From the NCBI RefSeq assembly GCF_010725055.1, contig NZ_BJKB01000004.1, forward strand, positions 233,087-297,086: a stretch of DNA of 64,000 nt, read 5' to 3'. Numbering within the stretch: position 1 is the first letter of the stretch; every line of letters starts with the position of its first letter. Below are positions 7,232-16,142 of the stretch, in pieces. The DNA is from Gelidibacter japonicus (lineage in GTDB: Bacteria > Bacteroidota > Bacteroidia > Flavobacteriales > Flavobacteriaceae). The position numbers and the translations under genes are program-made. Under the pieces are notes generated by a model. It searched no databases, was not told the DNA's origin, and worked only from the letters and a program-made list of their open reading frames with translations.

Positions 7232-9166
7232 ATGAACAACCACTACCTCCTTCTTCTTTTTTTATTCTTTCCCAGTTTTTTAAATGCTCAAGATTACCAC
7301 ATTAGCGATATAAGCGTTGCAGAAGCCCAATCTGCATTACATCGCATGCAATTCCGCCCCAATGCCAATACAGGAAATTACGATGTAAAATATCACCGAT
7401 TGGAACTTGAGGTGGATCCGTCAGTGGCGTTCATAAGTGGTGATGTGACCACCTATTTTGAAGCGAAATCCAATTTAGACCAAGTTGTTTTTGATTTGGC
7501 GGCCAATATGACGGTGTCTCAGGTTTTACAACGTGGAAATCCGCTGGTTTTTACTCAGAACAGCAATGATGAAGTAGTCATTGCGCTTTCAGAAGAACAA
7601 AATCTTGGTGTCTTGGATTCCTTGACCATTAGCTATTCAGGAAATCCCGTAAGTTCGGGTTTTGGCTCCTTTGAAGTCAATACCCATGCCGGGAAACCTG
7701 TTCTATGGACGCTTTCTGAACCCTATGGTGCCAAAGGATGGTGGCCATGTAAGCAAGATCTGATTGATAAAATTGATAGTATTGACGTGTATATTACTAC
7801 GCCTTTGACCAATCCTGATGGGGATACCTATGTGGCCGTTTCAAATGGTTTGGAGCAATCGCAAATAATCAATACAGGCAGTAAGACCACCCACTTTAAG
7901 CACAATTATCCTATTCCGGCCTATTTGGTAGCCATGGCGGTCACCAATTATACAGTGTACTCTGATACCGTTTCAAATAATGGAAGGCCATTTGAAATTG
8001 TCAATTACGTCTATCCGGAAAACTTAGCAACTGTACAAGCGCAAACTCCGGTCACGGTTGACGTCATGAACCTTTACAGTACGCTTTTTGGCGAATACCC
8101 ATATGCCGATGAAAAATATGGCCATGCCCAATTTGGATGGAGTGGTGGGATGGAGCATACGACCGTATCCTTTATGGGAAGTTTTGGACGTAACTTAATC
8201 GCCCACGAACTGGGTCATCATTGGTTTGGAAATAAAGTGACCTGCGGCAGTTGGAAAGATATTTGGCTCAATGAAGGATTTGCTACCTATATGTCCGGGC
8301 TCGTCGTTGAAAACTTAGATGGCGATGCATCATTCAAGAACTGGAAACAGCAGATGCTCAACTCAATTACCTCTGCCCCTGATGGCGCAGTCTTTCTGAA
8401 GGATACTGACACCCTGAGTGTCAATCGTATTTTCAATCAGCGTCTGTCTTATAATAAAGGGGCGATGCTGTTGCATATGCTCAGAAAAAAATTGGGTGAT
8501 GCGCATTTTTTCCAAGGCTTGAAGAATTATTTAAACCATCCGGATCACGCTTTCGGGTACGCCAGATCGGAAGATTTTATGGCTATTATGGAACAAACAA
8601 GTAGCGTAGATCTATCTGGGTTTTTCGATGATTGGCTCTACGGCGAAGGATATCCAAGCTTTAACTTAGAATGGTCACAGGCCACGCCTACCGAAATAAG
8701 ACTAACCTTAGAGCAGCTCCAAAGTCATGCGTCCGTATCTTTTTTTGAAGTGGACCTGCCCGTACGACTGGTAGGTACCGAGGGTGAAATTCTCGATCTG
8801 ATTTTGGACCATACCCTCAATGGTGAAGTTTTCATTAAAACGGTTAATTTCCAAGTGGCAGAAGTACTGATCAACCCAGAATACGATATTATATCAAAAA
8901 ACAATACGACGGTTCTGAGTACAGACAAATCCTTTCTAAATATGGATATAGTATTCTATCCCAATCCGGTTTCGGAACGGTTGACCATAAAAAAACCTGA
9001 CGTTCTGTCGATTGATGAAGTCCGTATTTATAATGCCCTTGGTCAACTTATGAGCACATCGGTTGGACATTCAACCATTGATGTCACTATGCTTTCTTCT
9101 GGCCTGTTTTTTGTGGAACTCCGAACCAACATGGGCAGGATTAATAAATCGCTGTTAAAAAATTAG
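7232..9166 (+). CDS. M1 family zinc aminopeptidase with type IX secretion sorting domain
   Basis: This 644-aa protein starts with a signal peptide (MNNHYLLLLFLFFPSFLNAQ). The catalytic domain has the exopeptidase-type motif GGMEH in place of GAMEN, and the gluzincin site HELGHHW with His325, Glu326, His329 and the third zinc ligand Glu348 in NEGFATY, 18 residues further. It should remove N-terminal residues from peptides. The last ~75 residues (from YPNPVSERLTI through YNALGQLMSTS to LSSGLFFVELRT and NKSLLKN) are a type A C-terminal sorting domain, so the enzyme is probably exported across the outer membrane by the type IX system. It is divergent from the SCO gene. Confidence 0.95.
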   Translation: MNNHYLLLLFLFFPSFLNAQDYHISDISVAEAQSALHRMQFRPNANTGNYDVKYHRLELEVDPSVAFISGDVTTYFEAKSNLDQVVFDLAANMTVSQVLQRGNPLVFTQNSNDEVVIALSEEQNLGVLDSLTISYSGNPVSSGFGSFEVNTHAGKPVLWTLSEPYGAKGWWPCKQDLIDKIDSIDVYITTPLTNPDGDTYVAVSNGLEQSQIINTGSKTTHFKHNYPIPAYLVAMAVTNYTVYSDTVSNNGRPFEIVNYVYPENLATVQAQTPVTVDVMNLYSTLFGEYPYADEKYGHAQFGWSGGMEHTTVSFMGSFGRNLIAHELGHHWFGNKVTCGSWKDIWLNEGFATYMSGLVVENLDGDASFKNWKQQMLNSITSAPDGAVFLKDTDTLSVNRIFNQRLSYNKGAMLLHMLRKKLGDAHFFQGLKNYLNHPDHAFGYARSEDFMAIMEQTSSVDLSGFFDDWLYGEGYPSFNLEWSQATPTEIRLTLEQLQSHASVSFFEVDLPVRLVGTEGEILDLILDHTLNGEVFIKTVNFQVAEVLINPEYDIISKNNTTVLSTDKSFLNMDIVFYPNPVSERLTIKKPDVLSIDEVRIYNALGQLMSTSVGHSTIDVTMLSSGLFFVELRTNMGRINKSLLKN

Positions 9167-9207
9167 CTATTAGAATCGTATTAGTTTTCTAAATGCGGTT
9201 AAAAGAC

Positions 9208-9215
9208 TACTTTTG
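9208..9215 (+). promoter_or_regulatory. Candidate -7 element of the rseP promoter
   Basis: TACTTTTG matches TAnnTTTG and lies 31 bases upstream of the rseP ATG at 9247. No clear -33 TTTG is present. Confidence 0.4.
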
Positions 9216-9246
9216 TGCCTTATAATTTTTTTTTGAAAAGAAATCA

Positions 9247-10593
9247 ATGGAGTTTGTAATTAAAATTTCTCAATTTTTATTGAGTTTGTCCCTGCTTATC
9301 GTATTGCACGAACTGGGGCATTTTATACCGGCAAGATTATTCAAGACGCGCGTAGAAAAATTCTATTTGTTTTTTGATATCAAATATAGTTTGTTTAAGA
9401 AAAAAATAGGCGATACCGTCTATGGAATCGGTTGGTTGCCACTTGGAGGCTATGTCAAGATAGCGGGAATGATCGATGAAAGTATGGATAAGGAACAAAT
9501 GGCATTGCCCCCGCAACCATGGGAGTTCCGTTCTAAACCGGCTTGGCAACGGCTTATCATTATGTTGGGAGGGGTGACCGTCAACGTGATTTTGGCCGTA
9601 TTTATTTATATTGGAACCAGCTATTATTATGGCGATAAGATCCTTCCCAACGAAAACATTCCGGATGGAGTTCTTATTGAAAGTACGGTGCTTAACGATC
9701 TAGGTATCAAAACAGGTGATAAAATTATTGCGGTTGACGATTTTGTCATTGAGGATTTTATGCAAATTTTTGAACATATTCTCTTTGGAAAGCAAGTGAC
9801 TATTGAGCGTGATGGCGTGCAATCTAACATAGAATTACCACAAGATTTTCTATCCCAAATTAGTGATGCCAAAGAAAAGAAGTTCGTCAGCTTAAGAATG
9901 CCTTTTATTATCAATGAAGTTCCGGACACCTCTTTTAACAAATCGGCTGGACTTAGAAAAGGAGATATTATCATCGCATTGGATGATACCAAAACCAAAT
10001 ATGCCGACCAACTCTTGCCAGCTTTAAATAATTATAAGGGGCAAAAAGTTACCGCCACCATTTTGAGGGATAATAACACTTTTGAGACCCCATTAACGGT
10101 TAGTGATGAAGGTAAATTAGGTTTGGTTTATGCTACGGGAGCTACGCCAGAAACCTTGGGTTCTTTAGGATATTACGATTTTGAAACCAAGAAATACAGT
10201 TTTTTGGAAGCTATTCCGGTAGGCGTAGTCAAAACCAAGGATAAGATTTTGTCCTATATCAAACAATTTAAAGCTATTTTTACTCCAAGTACGGGCGCCT
10301 ATAAAGAAGTAGGTGGGTTTAAGGCTATATATGATGTGTTCCCGAGCGTTTGGAGCTGGGAATATTTTTGGGGCATTACCGCCTTCCTTTCCATTATGTT
10401 GGCGGTACTGAATTTGTTGCCAATTCCTGCATTGGATGGAGGTCATGTCATGTTTTTATTGTACGAAATTGTATCCGGACGCAAACCAAGTGAAAAGTTT
10501 TTAGAGCGTGCTCAGGTGATTGGATTCATGATTCTCATCATGTTAGTATTGTTTGCCAATGGCAATGATATTTTTAAAGCATTGACTGAATAA
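9247..10593 (+). CDS. rseP: RIP metalloprotease RseP (site-2 protease)
   Basis: This 448-aa integral membrane protease carries the HExxH site in the first helix (LHELGHF; His21, Glu22, His25) and the second zinc motif near the C-terminus in PIPALDGGH (Asp397), as in the M50B family. Two PDZ-like segments lie between them (about 125-190 and 215-290, with GLRKGDIIIALDDTKT). It performs intramembrane cleavage, classically of anti-sigma factors and leftover signal peptides. Length and domain order match Bacteroidota RseP proteins. It is followed by the tRNA-Asn transcription unit. Confidence 0.95.
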   Translation: MEFVIKISQFLLSLSLLIVLHELGHFIPARLFKTRVEKFYLFFDIKYSLFKKKIGDTVYGIGWLPLGGYVKIAGMIDESMDKEQMALPPQPWEFRSKPAWQRLIIMLGGVTVNVILAVFIYIGTSYYYGDKILPNENIPDGVLIESTVLNDLGIKTGDKIIAVDDFVIEDFMQIFEHILFGKQVTIERDGVQSNIELPQDFLSQISDAKEKKFVSLRMPFIINEVPDTSFNKSAGLRKGDIIIALDDTKTKYADQLLPALNNYKGQKVTATILRDNNTFETPLTVSDEGKLGLVYATGATPETLGSLGYYDFETKKYSFLEAIPVGVVKTKDKILSYIKQFKAIFTPSTGAYKEVGGFKAIYDVFPSVWSWEYFWGITAFLSIMLAVLNLLPIPALDGGHVMFLLYEIVSGRKPSEKFLERAQVIGFMILIMLVLFANGNDIFKALTE

Positions 10594-10610
10594 AAATTTT
10601 TCAAAATAGT

Positions 10611-10641
10611 TTTGCTCAAGTTAAAAATAGCAATATATTTG
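10611..10641 (+). promoter_or_regulatory. Consensus Bacteroidota promoter of the tRNA-Asn unit
   Basis: TTTG at 10611-10614 and TATATTTG at 10634-10641 are separated by 19 bases, the textbook -33/-7 arrangement of the primary Bacteroidota sigma factor. Transcription would begin near 10648 and run through the tRNA remnant and the tRNA. Confidence 0.75.
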
Positions 10642-10663
10642 CATCCTCAAAATAAGGTATTAA

Positions 10664-10714
10664 ACCTTCCACTTTAGCTCATCGTGATAGCTATCGGGAG
10701 GTTAGAGCATCGGG
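10664..10714 (+). pseudogene. Duplicated, interrupted 5' part of tRNA-Asn
   Basis: AACCTTCCACTTTAGCTCA followed, after an interruption at 10682-10699, by GGTTAGAGCATC copies the leader, acceptor and D-arm of the real tRNA downstream (AACCTTCCTCTTTAGCTCA, then GTTGGTTAGAGCATC). The interruption contains the palindrome GATAGCTATC within TCGTGATAGCTATCGGGA, close to the symmetric form TCCCGATAGC/GCTATCGGGA that I recall as a frequent Flavobacteria intergenic element. No anticodon arm or T arm remains, so it cannot make a tRNA. Confidence 0.65.
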
Positions 10715-10749
10715 AAACAAAAACGTTCTTAAATAAATATAATTAACCT

Positions 10750-10823
10750 TCCTCTTTAGCTCAGTTGGTTAGAGCATCTGACTGTTAATCAGAGGGTCCT
10801 TGGTTCGAGCCCAAGAAGAGGAG
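10750..10823 (+). tRNA. tRNA-Asn (GTT)
   Basis: The 74-nt gene folds as a full cloverleaf. The acceptor TCCTCTT (10750-10756) pairs with AAGAGGA (10816-10822), followed by discriminator G. The anticodon stem TCTGA/TCAGA encloses loop CTGTTAA with anticodon GTT. The T arm is CTTGG-TTCGAGC-CCAAG. CCA is not encoded (GCA follows the acceptor). A terminator follows directly. Confidence 0.97.
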
Positions 10824-10831
10824 CAAACAAA

Positions 10832-10857
10832 GCCGTTACGTAAGTAGCGGCTTTTTT
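10832..10857 (+). terminator. Rho-independent terminator after tRNA-Asn
   Basis: GCCGTTAC pairs with GTAGCGGC (one G-T wobble) across a short loop, followed by six T. It ends the tRNA transcription unit. Confidence 0.85.
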
Positions 10858-11116
10858 GTTTTTGGAGGGTTTTGACTTATTGATTGAGTCAACTTAATGC
10901 GTTAATCTTATCATAACTCATTACGATTTTTACGGGTTTGCCAGTTTTCGGGATTGCTCGAGCGTAAGAAGAAGGATCTAGCCAAGCTATATGAAATTGT
11001 AAAGAAGTATTTTATTTCCTTAACTTGTTTTGATGTATCCATTTCATACATTATCCATACTCTTTCCATACATTATCCAGGGAGTATATACGCTATACCT
11101 TTTTTTTACACTGTGC

Positions 11117-11221
11117 TTTGTGAATTGCTTTCAGAATTGTATTTTAGTTGACTATTCACAGGCTAAAATCAAAGCAAAATGAAAAAATTAAGGTTGTGAA
11201 TTGCTTTCAGAATTGTATTTT
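11117..11221 (+). CRISPR. Remnant type II-C CRISPR: one full and one truncated repeat, one 30-nt spacer
   Basis: A 46-bp unit at 11117-11162 (TTTGTGAATTGCTTTCAG at the start, TTGACTATTCACAGG at the end) is followed by a 30-nt spacer (11163-11192). A second copy begins GTTGTGAATTGCTTTCAG at 11193 and breaks off at about 11221 after GAATTGTATTTT. The 46+30 geometry, the GTTGTGAAT...ATTCACA ends and the core are those of Bacteroidota type II-C arrays. The first 29 bases of both copies agree almost perfectly. They are unrelated to the I-B repeats that start 41 bases later. The repeat's 5' half is complementary to the anti-repeat of the tracrRNA-like genes at 25.6-25.9 kb (shared core TCTGAAAGC). 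Confidence 0.8.
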
Positions 11222-11262
11222 GCAATAGCTGTAAGCGAGATCAACATTTCAGGTGTAGAAGT

Positions 11263-14077
11263 GTTTCAATCCTAATTTCTAAATGGAATGGTTGGGAATC
11301 AGATCATACAGCAAACTCTGAAAATTCACGCTGTACTGTTTCAATCCTAATTTCTAAATGGAATGGTTGGGAATGAAACAAGAACTCATTTTCAAAGTCT
11401 GGCCACATCGGGGTTTCAATCCTAATTTCTAAATGGAATGGTTGGGAATAAAGCATATTACTGCTCATTGCCACGCCCACGCTTTGTTTCAATCCTAATT
11501 TCTAAATGGAATGGTTGGGAATATAGGGTGGTTTTTTGTCCATCCTGGCAATGAGTGGTTTCAATCCTAATTTCTAAATGGAATGGTTGGGAATAAACTA
11601 TTTGAATAATGTTAACGACAAATCAAATTAGTTTCAATCCTAATTTCTAAATGGAATGGTTGGGAATATATTATTTGTAAGATTGTTTATGTTGGAACTG
11701 TAGTGTTTCAATCCTAATTTCTAAATGGAATGGTTGGGAATTGAACTCACCGCCTACTTCTTGAGCAAATTCATCAGTTTCAATCCTAATTTCTAAATGG
11801 AATGGTTGGGAATATATTTGCTTGTAAATTTCATGATCTTGTTTTTTGTTTCAATCCTAATTTCTAAATGGAATGGTTGGGAATCACCACCAAGTGGCAT
11901 CATGGAGCTGACCAAAGGCTGTTTCAATCCTAATTTCTAAATGGAATGGTTGGGAATTTTCTGGTATAAATACCGGCATATGCCATTGATGTGGTTTCAA
12001 TCCTAATTTCTAAATGGAATGGTTGGGAATAGTATAATTCTTTCCAGTCACGATGCTATTGATGGGTTTCAATCCTAATTTCTAAATGGAATGGTTTGGA
12101 ATAGTATGGTGCATATTTATTGTCTTTATTTTCTTTAAGTTTCAATCCTAATTTCTAAATGGAATGGTTGGGAATCTTGGATGTAGCTCAGCAAAAGGGT
12201 TTCATCGGCAGGTTTCAATCCTAATTTCTAAATGGAATGGTTGGGAATTGAAAATGTATTTTCTTTACCATTTAATGCTGATTGGTTTCAATCCTAATTT
12301 CTAAATGGAATGGTTGGGAATAATTATGGGGAAGCGATGAAGAGATCGAGCAGTTAAAGTTTCAATCCTAAGTTCTAAATGGAATGGTTGGGAATCAAAC
12401 ATGGAAAAAGCAAAAAAAATAATGACTGCTTGTTTCAATCCTAATTTCTAAATGGAATGGTTGGGAATAAGTTTTCACAAGAAATGCTTTTCAGATATTT
12501 AGAATGTTTCAATCCTAATTTCTAAATGGAATGGTTGGGAATTTCTGTTGGCTGTTTTTATCGCCTCACGTTTTACGGTTTCAATCCTAATTTCTAAATG
12601 GAATGGTTGGGAATACAAGTAAACAACTATAAATCAAATCATAATGAAAGGTTTCAATCCTAATTTCTAAATGGAATGGTTGGGAATTGATTAATATTGT
12701 ACTACTGGTTCAGGAATACTGTCGTTTCAATCCTAATTTCTAAATGGAATGGTTGGGAATATCAGAAAATCAACTACAGGAATCATCAGTGATCTTTGTT
12801 TCAATCCTAATTTCTAAATGGAATGGTTGGGAATTGCGTCTTTTTTCTCTTGTGACAATCGGTCGAACCTGTTTCAATCCTAATTTCTAAATGGAATGGT
12901 TGGGAATATTGACAAACGTTACCCCATCAACTGTGAATTCATGTTTCAATCCTAATTTCTAAATGGAATGGTTGGGAATGTGGCTGGAAAAGGAAGGGCA
13001 TGGCGTGCCTGTGGAGTTTCAATCCTAATTTCTAAATGGAATGGTTGGGAATTTCTCACCTGAAAGTTTTCATTCAGATAATCGGCCAGTTTCAATCCTA
13101 ATTTCTAAATGGAATGGTTGGGAATTTAACAATCCGCTTTGCTCGATGAATTGCTTAATGGCGTTTCAATCCTAATTTCTAAATGGAATGGTTGGGAATT
13201 TCTTTTTGTCTCTCCTGCATCATATAATGACTATGAAAAAGTTTCAATCCTAATTTCTAAATGGAATGGTTGGGAATCCCAATCCTGTCGTGGTACCACA
13301 TAGCAACGGCAGTGTTTCAATCCTAATTTCTAAATGGAATGGTTGGGAATACAGAATGGCTTGATCTGACCAACAGTTTAGAGAAGTTTCAATCCTAATT
13401 TCTAAATGGAATGGTTGGGAATATGATGAAGCCAACGCCTGTGTTGCTGATGGCTTCGGTTTCAATCCTAATTTCTAAATGGAATGGTTGGGAATCGGTT
13501 ATATTTGCCCATAATCTTTTGGGCTTCTTCAGTTTCAATCCTAATTTCTAAATGGAATGGTTGGGAATAGCGTTCCGTTAATTGCCCTATCAAGCTCAAT
13601 TTTAGTTTCAATCCTAATTTCTAAATGGAATGGTTGGGAATTAGGTACAGGCAAATTTGCGCCATAAGTATGTGGTTGTTTCAATCCTAATTTCTAAATG
13701 GAATGGTTGGGAATTTGTTTTTTAACATTTGGTCGGGTCGCAATTGCTTGTTTCAATCCTAATTTCTAAATGGAATGGTTGGGAATTTTTTTTGACCGCT
13801 ATACCAATTATTTAACCCAATTGTTTCAATCCTAATTTCTAAATGGAATGGTTGGGAATAACTCTTCGAGGTTCACGTCCTGGAAATCCTTTTCAGTTTC
13901 AATCCTAATTTCTAAATGGAATGGTTGGGAATTCTTTTAAGTACACTTTCGCTCATAAGTGCTGATATGTTTCAATCCTAATTTCTAAATGGAATGGTTG
14001 GGAATTCTAACTGTAGACGGTGAAGCATTGAAACCGATCGGTTTCAATCCTAATTTCTAAATGGAATGGTTGGGAAT
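11263..14077 (-). CRISPR. Type I-B CRISPR array, 39 repeats and 38 spacers
   Basis: I count 39 copies of a 37-bp repeat reading GTTTCAATCCTAATTTC at the start and GGAATGGTTGGGAAT at the end on the plus strand, first at 11263 and last at 14041. Spacers are 34-41 nt, mostly 36, all different as far as I can see. Read on the minus strand the repeat ends in ATTGAAAC, the usual 8-nt 5' handle of type I crRNAs, so the array is transcribed on the minus strand, in the same direction as the cas genes, with the leader at the right. Only two repeats show a substitution (12066-12102, GGTTTGG; 12359-12395, TAAGTTC). Adaptation is probably recent or the repeats are well maintained. Confidence 0.98.
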
Positions 14078-14271
14078 CCGATTGTGCGCCCAAAACCAGT
14101 AATGATAATGCTTAAGAAGGTTTCTTCAATTTTTAAAATCCCGAATTTCAAGATGTCAAAGAACGACATAGTATCCAAAAATATAGGTCTTCCGTATTGC
14201 GTAGTAACCGCTATGCTTGTCATAAGCCTGTTTTTTTAACTGTGAATATATAAATTGCCTTGCGGAAGCAT
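14078..14271 (-). promoter_or_regulatory. CRISPR leader with candidate promoter
   Basis: The 194 bases between cas4 and the first repeat contain no gene. A TAnnTTTG match (TATTTTTG on the minus strand, 14176-14183) could start pre-crRNA transcription toward the array. The bases next to the first repeat (14078-14113) look like ordinary mixed sequence and could also be an old spacer followed by a badly decayed repeat; I cannot decide this. Confidence 0.6.
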
Positions 14272-14847
14272 CTATTTGATACAAATATTCCGATAGGTAC
14301 AATTTACACATCTTTTTTTAAACTTGGTGGCTTTTGGAAATTTATTCTGTTCTATAATGTCAAGCATAGCTTGCATACTATCTTTTATTTCCAATTTTGC
14401 CTCAGCTGGAATTGGTATTTCAATCAACTTGTGTTTGCTACGGGTATAAACTAAATAACCTTTTTCAACTTTTGAGCCAAAATTGTCCTCAATAAGAACC
14501 GCATAACAATATAATTGTTGTTTATAAGTATCATAAATTTTATCTTTCCAATGGGCAAATTTATAGTCTAAAGGTGCGAAGGTTCCATTTTCCAATTTGA
14601 GTACTTCATCCACCTTGCCTCGTAGTCCTTCCATTCCCAAATATTGATCAGTCCATTTGTGAACTGCCCCAATTTTTTTTCGAAGATAATCTTTGTTTCG
14701 TTCTTGTTTTTGATCATGGACCTCACGGCCACGATTTACTTTATAAAATTTTTCCTCGTACTGTGGGATACGCAGTACATACTCAAAATAAGTATAACGC
14801 GGACAATACAAGTATTCGATTATTTGGGATGGATAAAAGCTCTGCAT
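14272..14847 (-). CDS. cas4: CRISPR-associated exonuclease Cas4
   Basis: This 191-aa RecB-like nuclease has an N-terminal cysteine (YLYCPR, Cys15), the helix motif NRGREVHDQ (His44), the PD-(D/E)xK core GKVDEVL (Asp80) and PLDYKF (Asp94, Lys96), and a C-terminal cluster Cys180, Cys183 and Cys189 (CVNCTYRNIC). Together these make a 4Cys iron-sulfur site. Cas4 trims prespacers and selects the PAM side during spacer integration with Cas1-Cas2. It overlaps the stop of cas2 by one base and is the last gene before the array leader. In most I-B operons cas4 precedes cas1, so this order is somewhat unusual. Confidence 0.95.
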   Translation of the reverse strand: MQSFYPSQIIEYLYCPRYTYFEYVLRIPQYEEKFYKVNRGREVHDQKQERNKDYLRKKIGAVHKWTDQYLGMEGLRGKVDEVLKLENGTFAPLDYKFAHWKDKIYDTYKQQLYCYAVLIEDNFGSKVEKGYLVYTRSKHKLIEIPIPAEAKLEIKDSMQAMLDIIEQNKFPKATKFKKRCVNCTYRNICIK

Positions 14848-15137
14848 CAGAAAAATAATGATTTTACTTCATCTTTCACTAGCTTTTCATCAAATGCCTG
14901 TCCCATCATGGTGCACCCTTTTAATTGCTCTTTGTTCATTTGGAAAATATAGATCTTGTCAGCCTCCTCATCGATTACGTTTTCTATTTGTAGCTCCAAA
15001 CTGTCCTTTTCATTGTTGGTTAATGTCCCTAAAAAACAGGAATATTGCACGCGATATAACCCTGCTTTTAAACAAACTTTGGAAACGAAATTACGAGCAG
15101 CATCGTTTTTGATATCGTATAAAACCCAGATAATCAT
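14847..15137 (-). CDS. cas2: CRISPR adaptation endonuclease Cas2
   Basis: This 96-aa ferredoxin-fold protein begins MIIWVLYDIKNDAARNFV, with the conserved Asp8 after the first strand. It continues with GLYRVQYSCFLGTLTN, the usual second-strand motif. Cas2 forms the central dimer of the Cas1-Cas2 spacer integrase. It sits 12 bases after cas1 and its stop codon overlaps the cas4 start. Confidence 0.97.
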   Translation of the reverse strand: MIIWVLYDIKNDAARNFVSKVCLKAGLYRVQYSCFLGTLTNNEKDSLELQIENVIDEEADKIYIFQMNKEQLKGCTMMGQAFDEKLVKDEVKSLFF

Positions 15138-15149
15138 ATTTTTTTTATT

Positions 15150-16142
15150 TTATTCAATCAAACTATTTGCAAATCGATGAGCCTCCAATTGCACGGTATT
15201 CATCCGGGTTTGTAGCCTACCTTTATAACGAATCTTATCACTGTCCAAATACTCCAAATAGGGCGCTACAAAAAACGCCTTACCCTCTTCATTCAAAGAA
15301 TAGCCACCAGTAAATTCGCTAAAATGGGACTTATTGATTTTTTTTCCCGTAAACAATCGAAATACAAAACGATCAGCATAGATGCGATAAGGCTCTATAA
15401 AGTCAAAAACCAAACTTTTTGTATTATAATCATCCCGATGCATAAACCCGACAAAAGGATCGAGTCCTGCCAGCATCAAGGCCCGCTCAATCCGACTGTA
15501 CAAAATTCCATAGCCATAATTGAGCATGGCATTAAACTCATCTTGTGCAGGTCTAAAACTACGTCCCTTAAAAGCAAACGCATCTGGCATACATTTGGAA
15601 AGTGCCTCAAAATAATGCCGTCCCGCTGAACCTTCCCAACCTCTGAAAGATTCGTCCACTTCCTTGATGTTGTCCGCATTGCTTTGCGAGATGTTTTGTC
15701 TTAACGTAAGGATGGATTCAATCTTTTGATCCAGAAAGTCGTGCTGTTTGGTCCTATGTTTTTTTAGATCTTGCAGAAAATCAGCTTGATTCTCTAATTT
15801 TTGGCTCAACCAGGCTTTTATCCATGTAACACCAATGCCGTCCAGCGAAGCCTTTAATTGTTCCTTTCGGATTTTGGTGGTACTTCCCAATTTACTATGC
15901 CAAAAGCGGCCCATGGGATGACCATTGTTTTCTACGATTACAATATCAATATTGTGTTTTAGTGCGAGAGCGATGGCATCAGTGCTAAGCGCTGAACCCT
16001 TACTCATTACAAAAGATGTGATCTTATGGGCGGCAATATGATTTACTTTTACAGCCTTGGACTTTTCTTCTCTGATTTTGATGGCAAACATGTCATCTTT
16101 TACGTGTATATAAGTACCGTAAGTATTAATAAAGATCTGCAT
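15150..16142 (-). CDS. cas1: CRISPR integrase Cas1
   Basis: The 330-aa length is normal for type I-B Cas1. The catalytic residues can be seen: Glu170 in WEGSAGRHYFEAL, His235 in GFMHRDDYN and Asp247 in SLVFDFIEPYR. The N-terminal beta-rich part (MQIFINTYGTYIHVKDD) mediates dimerisation. With Cas2 and Cas4 it inserts new spacers next to the leader. It begins one base before the cas6 stop region, with no intergenic gap. Confidence 0.97.
   Translation of the reverse strand: MQIFINTYGTYIHVKDDMFAIKIREEKSKAVKVNHIAAHKITSFVMSKGSALSTDAIALALKHNIDIVIVENNGHPMGRFWHSKLGSTTKIRKEQLKASLDGIGVTWIKAWLSQKLENQADFLQDLKKHRTKQHDFLDQKIESILTLRQNISQSNADNIKEVDESFRGWEGSAGRHYFEALSKCMPDAFAFKGRSFRPAQDEFNAMLNYGYGILYSRIERALMLAGLDPFVGFMHRDDYNTKSLVFDFIEPYRIYADRFVFRLFTGKKINKSHFSEFTGGYSLNEEGKAFFVAPYLEYLDSDKIRYKGRLQTRMNTVQLEAHRFANSLIE

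Noticed and set aside
10954..11151. 65-codon frame beginning LERKKKDLAKLYEIV
   Set aside because: It has no good start and runs into the II-C repeat remnant; perhaps a relic but not supportable as a gene.
11304..11492. Open frames across the CRISPR array (also 13250-13465)
   Set aside because: They consist of repeat plus spacer translations (recurring SQPFHLEIRIET) and have no independent support.
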